DNA of 64,000 nt from Moniliella sp. 'wahieum' (GCA_003971905.1 RSEE01000006.1:496001-560000); one strand, 5' to 3'; shown: positions 9,627-22,169, counted from the stretch's first letter. Numbers and translations: made by a program. The notes: generated by a model not told the origin, from the sequence alone.

Positions 9627-12004
9627 ATGCCATTGGGTCAGGCACTTCCCCTGACCCATCTTCCCGTGGGCGTTGCTGGGCTTTCTCTCTCTCCCACTCG
9701 GACTGGATTCACGAATGCACCTGCTCTCTCCGACCGGGGCTACGACTCCGACAATGAGAGCAGCGATGACTTCCATGATGCCCAAAGCGACGTGTCCGTC
9801 TCTGAACCAAACGACGCCCCACCGTTCATCCACTCTGGCCAAGTCCGCGAGCCACTCCGCTGTCGTGGGATCGGGTGACGGTAGTAAAACTGTCAGTTTG
9901 AACAATAAAGCACCGCCGCACTGCGTTGCCCTCGATTTCAACGGATCCGACATCAACATCAGAAAAGGCCGAACCTGAGCTTCGCAAGCAATAGTGGCGG
10001 AAAAGGCGGCTGCAACAGCAGCACTGAGTACTTCGGATGTGGCACAGTCTGAAGCTGAGCTACGGGAAGATGTGGAAGTGGCCAGATTGGCTGTCCACAA
10101 GTTCCTCAACTCGGACATGCTGCAGCCGAGAAACTGATGAAGACCAAGGATTCCCGCCTCTACTACGCTCTGGGGGCAGCATTGATCCAAGTGTTCAAAG
10201 CGTTTATGGTACATTTTCTTCCTTGCTGCTGGACCTTCGGACGAAAACTAGCGCTCCTCCTTGTCTCTTAATCAGACCTTCGATCATGACGACCTCCTTG
10301 CCGCTGCGTCGTTTTCCAAAACGCGATGCACATTGCCTCGCTCCTTCGCAAGCCTTCTAGTACAATTGCCAGTTTGGGCCGGTTTGTCCGTGGGTCCGGT
10401 ATGTCACCCGCCATTATGCACAGCATGACCATGGTCCAGCGCCATGCCGAGTTGGTGTATGCGGAAAGTACATTTCTCAAAGCTGTCATGGGCATTCTTG
10501 CCTCGGGTGATATTTGGGTTTTGTGTCGGAGGCTCTGAGCATGCGTAATGCTACGGTATCTACCGTTCTCTGGCGAAGTATATGCTTGGGTGGATGAAGA
10601 AGCGGCAAAGGGCAACACCTCGGTCAAGAACGAGGTTGACGAGGATTCAGGTCAGGGGTTGCACTCGGGACGGGTTTGATTAACATGTGTCTGGGCCTGC
10701 TTCCAAGCAAGGTTCTCACCCTCATGACTTGTTTGGTTACACCGGCTCCTGTCCGGTGGGTTTGCGTATTCTCATGGAGCCCGGGGGTGGACAAAGGGAG
10801 TAGCCGCCCCAGCCGTTCCCCTGGAAAGGGAGGGCATCCGTCGTCCGTTGGTGGACATGAGATCTTGCTGTACCACCTGGTCATTGCCACATTTATGCCC
10901 GTCCAAGGCGTGGATGTGGACACAGCAAGCCACATCCTCAACTACCATCTTAAGCGCTACCCCAAGGGGGTCTTTATCCTCTACTTCTCTGGGCGTCTGC
11001 ACAGTACTCAAGTTGAGCCAGAGACTGCAATCGCCCAGTTCGCTCTCGCTCGCGACGTTCAAACAGAGTACCGTCAAATCCGTCATATTTCCATGGGACA
11101 TGGCCCTGTGCAGCATGAGTCGGGAGATGGGCGGGCGCTGCGGCATGCTACCAAACGCTGCTGACGGAATCCAACTGGTCCAAGGCGGTCTACATGTGGG
11201 GTGTTAGTGCCAATATGTACCAGCACGTGCCCATCGCCCAGGCTCAGGGTCTCACCCCCTATGAGGCGGCTAGGGATTGGGGCCAAGCGGGGGAGCCATC
11301 GGTCTTTGTCGGAGCGAATGCGGATGCTGGGGTAGCCCAGGCTCATGCGCTGAAGCTGATGAATGAGGCACCCAAACATATGCAACGGATTGCCGGCAAG
11401 TCGATCCCGTTGGAAAGTTTGTGCAAAAGAAAGCAGCCAAGCTCAGGACCCAAGGTTACCTGTTACTCCCGGCCTCGAGTTTAGCTACGTGTATCACTGC
11501 ATCTCCCATGCGCCCGGGTCAGCGTTGCAGGGGGTGCACCTACCTCTGGTCCGAACCGAGCTGCGTAAGCTCCAAGCCATCCCCAATCCCGATGCGTACG
11601 CAGCCGGCGCAGAGGCTTACTGGGACGACATTTGTCTCGCTCACTTTCTTCATGCCACCGCCAACAAACATGTGGCTTACCCAGAGGAGCATGCCGCTGA
11701 GCCTCTGGCCTCAGAGTCCATCCGTACCCAGTCTGCCCAGGCAGCCGAGGAGAGCCTGATGTTTGTCGTGGCCCATGCCCAGCAACTGTCGCGGGACCAC
11801 TACCTGGCGTACTTCTCCCATTACGAACTCGGACGGCTCTATGCTGCACGCAACGAGGTGGAGAAGGCCAGGGAAGCGTTCCAGGTGGTCATGTCCGGCA
11901 AGCAGCTGGACAGTGGACGAAAAGGCAAGTATGCCATGCAGAACATGTGTCTCCTCCGGACCAATGGCGCACTGAGCATGCTCCCGTCGGCTGCAGCAGC
12001 TTGA
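9627..12004 (+). CDS. IML2: IML2/TTC39-family tetratricopeptide protein
   Basis: Fungal IML2 proteins are linked to mitochondrial outer membrane or lipid-droplet clearance of inclusion bodies and share the TTC39 fold of TPR-like helices. The supported start is ATG 9627 (MPLGQALPLTHLPVG), followed by an acidic segment (YDSDNESSDDFHDAQSDVS). Family blocks then appear in order: VARLAVHKFLNSDML, MHIASLLRKPSSTIASLGRF, QRHAELVYAESTFLKAVMGI, a region matching the sheet-and-helix block GLRILMEPGG, GVDVDTA, IAGKSIPLE, YWDDICLAHFLHA, YELGRLYAARNEVEKAREAF and a C-terminal SGRKGKYAMQNMCLLRTNGA ending at 12004. The frame shifts repeatedly (around 10120, 10520, 10790 and 11410), some by introns and some by single-base loss. 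An earlier ATG at 9384 (MSRAIVDSASRSLSG) reads only 33 codons and may be a 5' exon or uORF. Confidence 0.82.
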
Positions 12005-13803
12005 GCATTTTCTCCTTTTTCTTGAACATCTTGAACGAGAATCCCACTTACCACACTCGTTTTTTTCCACGATCTATATACCCCCTCTTGTCCTTTGCGA
12101 TGCACTTTGCTGTATTTCGGTCCTCCTACCAATTGCCCACTTCCCTGTTGACAACCTGCCTCCCCTTTCAATTGACGCCACGACCGATACTTGCTCGGGA
12201 TGGCACGCTTGGGAGCATGCACATCTCTGTATCCCCACCGCTTGCCATCAAACTGATGGGAGGTCGAATGAACATCGGCCTGCAACTAGAAGGGTGGAAT
12301 GCATAGTAGATGTATGTGAATTGTAGATGATGGTGACAATGTCGCAGGTAGTCCGCTTATTTTACTTCAGAGTAGCCGTTGCGTCCTCGGTTGTAGTTGT
12401 GGACGGCTGTGGACAAATAAACGTGCTCCTCTTGAAGTTGGCGGGTCCGAATTCTTGATGCATGCCTCGAGAACGATGGAATTACACAGATTGGACACCG
12501 GGAACCCCCTCTCCCGTCCTCGGCAGAAGATCTCACCCCGCGACAATTCGCTTGCCGACGGAAGGAATGCGAGCGCCATCATGCAATGCATCATGCATCA
12601 CGCATCACACCTAGCGCTGTTGTTGTATAGCGACCAGCTTTATAACTATGCTTCACAGTATCGTCTCGGCTCATCTCGACCAGACCTCCACTGTCGTCAA
12701 AGTCTAGCATCCATATACATAGAGTGATCGTCCTCTTCCTCGTACAGATCCTGTTCTTTCAGTCCTGCAAGAGTCCAACTGTGCAAATGGCAAACATCTG
12801 TCCGCGACCGTGTCGCTGCCCTCTAGGTCACCTTCTCAAGCCCATGCCAGGCAACTAATGCAGCCTTTTTCCTCACGAGCGGACGCCTCGAACAAGTTTT
12901 GTGGGTTTGGCCCCTTTCCACATCTATAGTCTCGTTCGACATTGTTGAGGCTGGACCGACAGTAGTGACCGTGGTCTGTTGTCCTGTCGTTCAACGAAGG
13001 AAAAGTGTGTGCCTACACTGTAAGCCACCGCCTGGGTGCCGGAGCTTCGCCCATAACCAACACGGTGGGAATGAATGGTGAAGAGATGAATCATCATTGG
13101 AGCCTCGTGTCTCGTGTACATCATCCATCATCACGGTAATTTCATATGACATCCACACTGGAGAGGTCTTCATCAGGAGCAGGGTTGATACAGTTCAGTG
13201 GTCAAGGTCATCATCATGATCGCTCGTGATTGAGGCGATGCAGTTTCTTGGTGAGGGCCGTCGAAAAAAAAAACAAAAGCATATACATGTTGATCGCCAG
13301 CAGCACAGATATGTATATGAATCTCTGTACTGTGTCCGCGCGAGAAGGACCGATCAAAGCAAGGAAGAGGCTTGAAGCGGAACAGATAGTACACAGGGGG
13401 GGACGTCGAACAGATGTGGGCGTACCCACAAACACACAGTAGAGTACATGAATCGCAAGCGTGTGGCGCGTCCGCTTGCACCACAACTCTCTCTCGCACA
13501 ATGAAGTATAATTCTTCCATAGGGGCGAAGAAGAAGGAAGAAGGGCCCCGAGAAGGGGGGGTGAGGTGAATTTCTCCCCGGGTAATTCGTTTACGAGAGG
13601 AACGAAGCAAGCGCCGGCGAGGGGTAGTCGTTTTTTCTTTTCGGGTTTGGGAGTGTGGTGGGGGGGTGATGGTCAAGCCTCTACGGCGACAATCGGAGAC
13701 GCAGGGATCGAAGGTGAAGGCGAGACGGTTCCTTGAACTCCCTTTCCGTTCCTCCGTTCCTCCCGCCGTTGGGATCGACGTTCCGCAGAGGAAGGGGTGG
13801 ATC
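12005..13803. other. Gene-poor spacer
   Basis: About 1.8 kb of 3' flank shared by the IML2-like gene (plus) and the membrane protein gene (minus). It contains an ATGCAT-rich patch (12582-12606) related to the heptamer array at 21914. A hydrophobic minus-strand reading at 13214-13501 (LLAINMYMLLFFFSTAL) lies in the presumed 3' flank and has no supporting features. No RNA gene recognised. Confidence 0.4.
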
Positions 13804-14874
13804 TCATCGGGAGAAATTTCGTCCGGGGCGAATCGGTTTCAACTGCGCGGGGGCATCGTACGGTTTGGCCATGGCGTGGGTCGGAGTTTCCTGGGAGAGA
13901 TGTATCTCGCCGGATGGGGGGGGAGATGCGGTAACACTGCCATGAATTAGGCAGATGACTTGGTGCACGTGCGAAGCAAGTGAGAGCAGCAATGCAACCA
14001 CCATACCACTCATCATGACAGTCCATCCAAAAAGGGAATGGCATGTTGGGAACATGCGCTGAGTGGCCCAGGGCTCGTGAGATAAGTCAGGGGGCCGCCA
14101 GCTTCGGTTGACGCACGAGAAGTTCGGGACCGCGGTGTAGGTCTCTGTAATCTTCGCCCCCCCGATGCCGCCGGATGGGCTCTTCCTGCTCTTCACTCTG
14201 AGGTCCGGTAACAGCGTCCGGGTTCGGGTTCCATGTCTTTGGCCGTGTCTCCCTCGATCCGTTGTATGAGGCGCTGGACCTCGCACTCGGCCTTTCCCTT
14301 TGTTCCGAGCGTTGGGGTCCTGGGAGTAAGTAGCAGAAGAGCTGAGATCATCATCTACTAGGGGGTGCGACTCTTGGGCTGCCTTTCCAAACCAACTTCT
14401 GAAATGGGTTATAACGCGTTGGCTAATATCTTGCCCTCGAAATGCGATGTGGCGCCAGTAGAGCGTCGCATCGTCCAGCACCGAAGCCATGTAGCCCAAC
14501 ACCAAAAACGAACCCACCGACAGGACCAGGACCGAGCCCAGAGTGCACAACACTGAAAATTGCAGCAGCGGCCACCGCGCCGAGAGGAAGCCCCCGCGTC
14601 AGTTGGCCTGCGATTTGGCCTATCCGTGCCAGAGGTTTGGATGGCAAGGCACGTGCCAAGGGGGCTGCGTCGGTCGTTGCTGGGTGGGAGTTCACGGGGC
14701 GCTCGGGCGCCGACGGAATAAGCTGGCCAGCTCGGGCGGGGGTGCGGTGAACATTGCGTCCAACGCATCTTCCCATTCCGTGTTTCTTCCTCCCGATCGG
14801 GGCGAAAGCTCGTCCTGGTCCGGAAACCTGGGGGAAGACGGGGCGGTGCGCAAGGTGGAGGACACATAGGTCAT
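13804..14874 (-). CDS. Predicted integral membrane protein, unassigned
   Basis: Proposed start at ATG 14874 (MTYVSSTLRTAPSSPRFPDQ), followed by EWEDALDAMFTAPPPELASL, a basic Ser/Pro-rich linker, and ARIGQIAGQLTRGLPLGAV leading into a first hydrophobic stretch, AVAAAAIFSVLCTLGSVLVL, then SVGSFLVLGYMASVLDDATL. A polar, basic region follows (VDDDLSSSATYSQDPNARNK). A further membrane segment SLFGWTVMMSGMVVALLLSL lies near the C terminus, and the protein stops at TGA 13804. The N-terminal part and the rest are joined across two frame changes between 14530 and 14700. No known family was recognised. Two or three membrane helices, a disordered head and a short tail are all that can be said. A proline-rich reading upstream may belong to the same gene. 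Confidence 0.5.
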
Positions 14875-15231
14875 GGTCGGGCTTCGGCCCGTGTCCCTGC
14901 CGGTGCCGGGAAGAGGATGGTAGAGGACATGGGAACGGTGGTGGTAAACCGAAGCCTGGGGCCCCGGACCATCCAACCAAGAACTGGACAGCACCCTTCG
15001 TCTCAGGGGGGACCACGTTCCCCCTGCTGGCCCTCCCTGTGGTGCTCGTCCACTCAGCTTGGGGTTCGTCCAATGAGACGCGTCATGCTTCCAGACCAGG
15101 CAAGCTATTCGCCCGGGCTGAGGGTGCGAAGGATCGAGGACCCAATGGAGACGAGAAGTACGTATTGTCGTCTGCTTTTGACTTGGGAACGGTCGGAAAA
15201 CATGGCTGCCACCGGTCGACTCGTTTCAACT

Positions 15232-15722
15232 CTAAGCTGGCCCTTGGACAGAGATGACGAGGAAGAAGATCGAAATGCTCACTGCTGGGCGGGGTCGCGG
15301 CCGAGAAATCGGTGGCTGGTCTAGCAGAGTTTTATCCCAGGGGGAGCGGAAGCCATGGGTGTCCGGGGTGTCCAGGAGGGCAGCCTGAGCCGTATCCGCT
15401 GCCGCTTCAGCCTCCCGCATGAGTCTTCCATGAGGACCTGGCGAGAGACGCTGGGGGAAAAGTGGGTGGAGAGGTGTGTGGAGCGCGAACGACGGTGGCG
15501 CCCATGGATGGAGGAGGAGCAGAGGAGGGAGGAGGGAGAGGCGGATGGGGTGGAGATGGTGGGAGTGCTCATCGACCGGAGCGAAAGATCCGGCAGGGGC
15601 GGGGTGGGTGTGGTCGGTGCCGAGGAGGGTGATGGGGCGGGGGGGCAGGACAGCGTCGTCGGTGGTGGTGGTGTGGAGGGGCGGCAGGGGGCTGGGGTGG
15701 TGGCGAGTGTGGCAGGGGGCAT
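15232..15722 (-). CDS. Pro/Ser-rich reading, possibly 5' exon of the membrane protein gene
   Basis: The minus strand reads from ATG 15722 through a Pro/Thr/Ser-rich stretch, then HLSTHFSPSVSRQVLMEDS, and after a frame change MREAEAAADTAQAALLDTPD and SPWDKTLLDQPPISR, ending in a hydrophobic VSISIFFLVISVQGPA at 15232. The later part looks more protein-like than the low-complexity start. Its place directly upstream of the membrane protein gene, on the same strand, suggests a shared transcript, but no splice pattern was established. It could equally be low-complexity promoter DNA. Confidence 0.3.
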
Positions 15723-18700
15723 GGCGGGGGGGAGGCGGCGAGGAGCAGAGATGGGTTAGGGCAAATATAGGACGTGCGCATCTATCCTGGAGCCTTTGTG
15801 GTATCGGGGCTGCGACATGTCAGTGTGCTCCGCTCTTCCGCGGCGGGGGGGGCGGAGAGGGGCCCAGTGCGATGTGAGCGTGGCGGCATCCGTCAGGCTG
15901 GCGACGACCGGTGACGTGGGTTCATGCATCAGCGCAGCAAAGCACAGCCGATTAGCACGTCGGGCGTATAATATGCAATTTGAAACGGCGCCGGTGGCTG
16001 CGACACTGGCGGGCACAAACAACATGCGGGACACTGGGACATGGAACAGCGCCTGCTTTCGGCCTCGCTCGCCCGGCCACCTCGTTCATCGATTCTCGAG
16101 TCTCGATCTCATTCAATATTCACCCAGCTGCCAGGTGGCCGGCAGGGCTATCGACTATCGAAGAGCGCCCCTGCGCTCCGACACTTGGCGTTTGGTGCAG
16201 AGCTGTGGATGTCTCGACTGCTAGGCCATGCTAAGTGAGATCGATGAGACTTTCTCCCAGGTTCCTAGTGTCTTCCGCTGGCGTACGCGGTGACTAGTGC
16301 CGGCGATGCATGACGATCGATGAGCGCTGAACCGGTGAGTACTGCGTGTCGGCCAGCGGTTAGGACGTAGCATTGATTAGGCTCGGTGCGGTTAGTGGTT
16401 TGATGTTTGCCCCGCAGCAGCGGACCCATCTCGCCCAGCCCAATCTCAGACTGTGGGGCTCCAGGCCACACAGCGACCTCGTGCCCTGCGCACGTGCCAC
16501 TCCGGGCGAGGGTCGGGGGCAGTGTGTGGTGGCGGTGGTGGTCCCTTCTTCAAATCTTCGTGTTGCGTAGGCGCGTAAGCGGTGTTGGGCAACGAACAAC
16601 TATATAGTTACTAACAACCCCGTAACCACCTGCAACCACGTAACCATAGCTGTTGTAACTAGTACCGAGAGTAATTGCGATAGACATAGCAAACAGCTGG
16701 TACCTAGTACCTAGTACTTAATGCCTGGTACCTTCTGGAAGACACCCCCATCCTGCACCCCCAATAAAACGCCAACTGCAGCGGGACTTCCATCCCTATG
16801 CCCCACACCGCCACCGCCACCGCCACCGAGCTTGACGCTCTCAAAGCTTTGAGGCCGCGCCCCGCAGAGCATATCTCGCCTCTTCGATCTCTCGCATCGC
16901 AGTAGGGCCAAAACGGCTGCTGCGCGCAACATTATGATGACAAACATGTGACAGCTGTGTGAGACCCGATAGTTAGTTGACGTTGAGCGCGAGCGTTGAT
17001 CACAACGTTCAACCCTCTTCTTTCGGCTGCCCACAAACCTCCCCAAACACCCTTATTATTTCCATCTTCTCCCCACCGCGGACCCATTTTAGCGCGTACG
17101 CGTGCTTTTAGCTCTTATCGCTTCAAGCTTCAAGCTTCACGTTTTTGCAGTTGAACGTTGACGTTGAAACGGTGAATGTACGTTGAAGACGCAAGGGCCA
17201 CAGCAGATAAAGCTGCAGGGGATACAGCTTGCTGTGTCGCATATACAGAGTAACTGAGATGAGAAATCCCTGAGATAATATGATGCAGATGAGAAGACCA
17301 TCCTATCGAAGCTATAACCCTCTGTCTCGCTCCAGTGGGAATGCGAGAAGCTTGATTGCCGAATTAGGCCTTCGGCGCACGTTCTCATTCCCTCCGCAGC
17401 CCTGTAGCATCCCACTAGCCCAAACCATGTTTAAATAGCCCATGGCATGCATGGCATGATGACGACATGATAGGGAGAGAGGGCGTCGATGCTGATCGTC
17501 TCTTTTGGCGCTAATTATAAACGCGCTCAGCGTTCAAGTTGAACTGAACGTGTAGAACGTCCCACACGCAACCCCCTCTGTGCCAGATTGTTGATGACGT
17601 CACAGTGGCGGGTGCCACGCGTCTCACCATGCGCCATCTATGCAGAAGCACCAGTTGCAAAAGCAACGGCAAGCTTTTCCTCTCAGTCTATACGTACCAC
17701 AGTGTGGCTCAGCCTACACCACAACTGTTTGACAGCAGTACAGTGTCAGCTTTTCTCATGCGTCCAGTTAAATCAAACAAGCATTAATTAAGCAACTAAT
17801 CCCACAACGTTGCGGTGTCACATGTGTGCAATACGCGCATACCTTAGGCCTTATCCGAGAGCAACTGCACCCACGTCGGGCCCCTGACACGTGTTGTGTC
17901 CGGCACTTAGCCCCCCACTGACCACCTTCTTCCAACAGATTGGAGCCATGTGGGGCTTCCCCGAGAGCCCCCTTCGGATCGATCCACAATAGATGCCATC
18001 TACACGTGGCGAAAGGTGTGTTCGGTCTCATCTGAGGACAGTGCAGCAAACGTACCCCCACAAGCGATGGCTTGATTGTGTGCCCCCACCAATCGCATAT
18101 TTCGTCAGAACGCGTCGAGCACGTCGTGCCGGAGCGTAATGTGCGAACAAAGGTAGCCTCTACAGGTACCTGATGCTACTTCAACGCGACCAACTAGTAA
18201 TCTCCGGCATTGCAATGGCTGCAGTCACTCCATCTTCTCAATCACGAACCAAAGATGTGCATCATGGTTAATGCTGTCCACACCTGCACACTGCACGTCC
18301 TAACGCGCAGAGGCCTGCAGAAAGAAGCCTTGCAGTCGAGCAGACCTTGTAGGATTCGGCTGAGACAAGACGGAATTGTACTTTTACTAGTTGAGTACGA
18401 CTTTTGCTCTGGATGGTGAAGGATCGGAGTAGGGTAGGAGTGGAGCCGAGCCGCGGGCATTCACATCGTAAGAAATCGACCTAAGACCTAAAAACGTAGA
18501 GCAACACTACCGGAATCTGTGCTTGGCTATGAAAAAGGTGAACTGTGCATTGATACCGGCCCCACGGGCAGAGCGGCGTTATGTGGCGGGTAGACCCTCC
18601 AGGGGAGCGAAAAAGCAACAAGAATGAGGCCGGATCAGTACATGAAAGTGTGGTACAAGAAAGAAAGAAGCATGTCAAAAGTGACATACTAATGAGATCG

Positions 18701-19071
18701 AAGTGGTCGCTATCACGACGGACCTCAGAAGCAGAGACAGGGTCAGTGCTGGAGAGACCCGAGTGATGGGAGTGGCTATGAGTTTGATGGGGTTCGCATT
18801 CAATGTGGTCCGTTGGGAGAACGAGCAGGCAGGCTGACCTCTTTAAGGTCATACGGGTTGCCGTGAATGTCCCATTTGTCCACCAACCCACATGACTGAC
18901 GCCAATGCGACGGAAATATCAAGTTGGGGTCATTGCGGGATGCGTCCAGTGACGCTGGGCTTCGCCCCGTCCGGCAGCAGCCGCGGCCGCCAATATTTCA
19001 CGTGCACGAGAGAGGCGTTCGCGGCGGGCCACGGCGGGAATTTCGTTTACTGCAGGTGTGGTTGGCGGTGA
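15723..19071. other. Long gene-poor spacer
   Basis: About 3.3 kb with no conserved protein recognised on either strand. It holds AT-rich islands, a TACCTAG tandem patch near 16698-16720, an AAGCTT-based heptamer array at 17121-17138 and many AACGTT-like inverted motifs (17145-17190, 17529-17560). A minus-strand stretch near 18840-18890 reads DKWDIHGNPYDLKEV and may be an isolated exon. No tRNA was identified. Confidence 0.4.
17121..17138. repeat. Tandem heptamer, AAGCTT palindrome plus C
   Basis: Two and a half units of TTCAAGC, so that AAGCTT palindromes lie 7 bp apart. Confidence 0.8.
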
Positions 19072-19946
19072 CTAGGCAATATGGAGGAGATTCGGTCCGC
19101 TTAATACCACCCAAGGGCCAAATTCTTCGAGCTCTACTGAGCTGATTTCCCCCCGGTGGAACTGGGACAGACGTTGACGTTTGACAGCGGCCATCCGGGC
19201 TCGAGCTTGCGGGTTACTGGTATCCTCACTGGTGTGTTTGTAGTGACAGAACACATTGAGATGTCCTGGTGTCCATGGGGTGTACTAGACATGGGAATGG
19301 ATGCAGTGGAGTAGGTACGGTAGTGCAAATCATTAGTGGTCATTCCTCTCTGGATTCGTGGCCCTGAAAGAGCAGGAGAAAATTTCCAGTCTGCATCTCA
19401 GAGAGCACTGGGGTCGAGGTAGAGCGCACATGCTGGACAACAAGGACCCGCTGTTATTAATTTATGCGATGGACGACTACGGCGAGAGTCCCACGTAATG
19501 TAGCGGTCGTCACATCCGGGGCAGGCCCACCCAAAGGTCCAAACTCGGACAGCTCATCCGCTGTCATCCGGGCCGCTCGCGACTTTAGTTGGCGCCTGCC
19601 CAACGGGGTGGAGATATCAGCGCTCAAATCGCCGTCGGATGATTTTGCTGTAATGGATGTATCGTAATTGGTGATGAAGGTATCGGTATCTTGAGTAGGA
19701 TGATGTGAATATGAGGTGCCAAAGGCTGGGTTGGCGCATTGGAGGGGAGCCAGCAGAGGGTGGGTGGGTGCGGGGGAGGGATGCGTTGGGTATGTCATAG
19801 TGAATGCGACCCTCAAATGAAGGGGTTTCTATCCACTGGGGAGCGGCTGCCACTGCGCGGTGAACCAAGCGACTCGAGCGGTGCCCAGTCGGATCTTTGC
19901 AGGACTGGCAGGCCAGCGCGGCGCCGCCCGCCGCGGCGATGGCCAT
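19072..19946 (-). CDS. Unassigned reading(s) with a duplicated EFGP segment
   Basis: The minus strand opens at ATG 19946 with MAIAAAGGAALACQSCKDPT, and later reads DISTPLGRRQLKSRAARMTA, DELSEFGPLGGPAPDV, ending at 19457. About 380 bp further on a related reading appears: DTSNPQARARMAAVKRQRLS followed by VELEEFGPWVV (19072-19254). The two share the order D-[IT]-S-[NT]-P, a basic stretch, then EL.EFGP, and their DNA is similar around the EFGP codons. They may be two exons with a repeated segment or the ends of two tandem related genes. No known domain was recognised. No splice sites were confirmed, so the gene model is weak. Confidence 0.33.
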
Positions 19947-20962
19947 GACGATAGATCCCGACGGTTTGCAAAGAGAAAGAGGAGAGAAACCGGAGTCTTA
20001 GACCGAAGCAGAAACAGTGGAATGAGAGAATAGGAAGGACAGACTTTGCCTCTCTGGTAGGATAAAGGCAGAGGCGATGGTGGTGGATGGGGAGGTGGTG
20101 GTGGTGGTATTAATGCGGATCGGCTGTCCATGTCACCTCCCAATCGGTGTGGTGCGCCACAGCCGAGCACCTACAATTTCACCTCGGCTGTGTATTTCCG
20201 GATTGGGAATAACAATTTCAAACAGTGACCCCCCTTACAAGTCTATAGGGTGGCATTACAGTGAGAGACTCTCATCCCTTCGTGGTAACCATACCATTGA
20301 CAAAAGTACTCTTGCAGGGGCCTGAACACTGCGGAGGGGGGCGTGGAATGTAAATGATGGGACATCCAATAGTGGGCATGGGAGACAAGACAGGAAATCG
20401 AATGGATGCAACACATCGTCGAGCGGCAAGGCCAGTTAAAGTGCTTTAATTGTCAGTTGCACACACCTCGTTCCCAAATGGGGTGGTGGGTGGTTGCGAG
20501 AAGGGGGCATTGGCTGGTCCGGGACTCCGCTCACCACGCCGCGAGCTCACTGGGGAAGCAGTAGTTTGCTGATCTGTTTGATGATAAAAGATCGAGAGCT
20601 CGAGGTGCATAATGGGTTGGTAATACGTCTAGTTTAGGTTAAGCAACAGCAGAATAGTACAGGGATCCATGTCCTCTATTCGCCGAACTGTGTCACGGGA
20701 GAAACAAAATGCCCACAGAGTAATCGGACACGACCCGGCCCATATCGTTACACTAGCTTTTTGATAGGGTGGGGTGTATTATAGACGAAGAAGTCATCGA
20801 CAATCGCCTCTTGGTCTTGGTCCAGAGGGGAGAATGGAGGAAAATAAGAATGTCGTGCACTTGTCAATGCCTTCATCGTGAGCAGCTCATTGCACGCTCC
20901 AGGCATCTGACCCTTGACGAGTATCTTGCACATCTTCCTGCCGCGGGTATGGTATGTCCAAC
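19947..20962. other. Spacer without recognised genes
   Basis: About 1 kb. A purine-rich and GGT-repeat patch lies at 20076-20110. A minus-strand reading near 20940-20965 gives GELDIPYPRQEDVQ next to a GTGAGT donor-like site and may be an exon of the following unassigned reading. Nothing else was seen. Confidence 0.35.
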
Positions 20963-21526
20963 TCACCGGCAATGATGAGCAAGCCGAGCAGAAGTTTTTA
21001 CATACGTGGAGGTCACCTGGCTTCTACTCTCTCTGACCACCAACAGGTCGGTCAACCCGATAAATGGGTTGGGTACCTGGCTTGAAAGAAGAGACTTGGT
21101 GCAGCCTGCCCTCTTTGGATGGAGGTACACTCCAGCGGTCTGAGACTTTGGAATGAGACGAAAGATGGAAGAAAACGTGCCCTGTGTGTCGCAGCCAGTG
21201 CTCATCCACAAATGACGTGGAAGGTGAGGCGGGACGAATTGGGCTTGTCTTAATAGCAGAGCTGAGCGGGAGAGGGCGAGTAAAGGGGCGTACCGGGGAC
21301 GTGCTGAGTCCCAGAGAGGAGGTGCGCTCTCATTCGACTCTCCCGCTATGGATTTAAGATCGGACAGGTCCAGAGAAGACGCCTTGCCCTTGAGCACATC
21401 TGCTGGATCAAAAAGGGGGGAGTGTGAAAGAAGTTTGACACGTGCAGGTGTGCGGCACTTCGAGGGCTTGGGCCCATGTAGGGCCAGAACAATCAGCCTC
21501 AACCTAACGATGTTAAATACGAGCAC
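20963..21526 (-). CDS. Unassigned open reading frame of about 187 codons
   Basis: An uninterrupted minus-strand reading from ATG 21526. Its middle has an amphipathic, protein-like stretch: HSPLFDPADVLKGKASSLDL and SDLKSIAGESNESAPPLW, followed by ARPRYAPLLALSRSALLL. The last third is rich in basic and hydroxyl residues with no clear pattern. The end lies close to a GTGAGT site, so an intron may interrupt it. No domain, signal peptide or membrane segment was recognised. It could be a real lineage-specific gene or a chance reading. Confidence 0.28.
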   Translation of the reverse strand: MLVFNIVRLRLIVLALHGPKPSKCRTPARVKLLSHSPLFDPADVLKGKASSLDLSDLKSIAGESNESAPPLWDSARPRYAPLLALSRSALLLRQAQFVPPHLPRHLWMSTGCDTQGTFSSIFRLIPKSQTAGVYLHPKRAGCTKSLLSSQVPNPFIGLTDLLVVRESRSQVTSTYVKTSARLAHHCR

Positions 21527-21913
21527 ATCGGAAAAACTCAGGAGTGACTTGTTGCTTTTCGTTGGTTACACGTTTTCTTGGCGCGGGCGACAGGGCGTAT
21601 ATAGCCCGGAAAGGACACGTTTTTGTGGCTGGCAGCGTTATTAGTATCACGATGGGCCAAAGATGCTTCAATAGGAGCAAGCGGTTGCACCTTTCAGGCA
21701 TGGCATGACGGCGGGGATGGTGGTGGTGGTGTAGACAAAACAAAGGTAGATTGTGGGTAGATTATGGGAGCAATCGTAATTTTAGTGCGCACGCCCCACA
21801 ATTGTGTACTCTTTAAAGCACCGGTAGAAAGACAACCAACGCCCAGCCTACGTCATCGTCATATATCTTTCAATATATCACGCGTCATATGTGACCAATT
21901 CTCATGCCAACAT

Positions 21914-21944
21914 CATGCATCATGCATCATGCATCATGCATCAC
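21914..21944. repeat. Tandem heptamer, ATGCAT palindrome plus C
   Basis: Four perfect CATGCAT units followed by cac. It lies about 250 bp upstream of the eL29 start codon. Confidence 0.92.
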
Positions 21945-22169
21945 TCAAGCAGGGATCCAGAACCCTAACTGCCAATGGCAATACGCAAAAATTGCCGCAG
22001 CGAACTCCGCCGCTGAACGCGGCTTCCCGTCTGGGTTTGAAGCCAGCTCCCAGACGCGCTGCGTTCCACCACGAAGCCCCGCTAGAAGTACGAGGTGAGT
22101 TGGCGCAGTGTGCTTCTTGGCCTTTCCGATCTCAGTTGTTGACCCACGCATTCCTTCCATCAGTGCAAA

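Noticed and set aside
8818-9645. Minus-strand reading of 275 codons
   Set aside because: GC-rich shadow opposite the IML2-like 5' region and a repeat array; composition is Gly/Ala/Arg-rich with no domain.
20963-21526. Mobile-element protein
   Set aside because: No transposase or helicase motif; kept only as a weak unassigned reading.
21901-21945. CRISPR-like array
   Set aside because: Repeats are 7 bp, contiguous and without unique spacers; the genome is eukaryotic.
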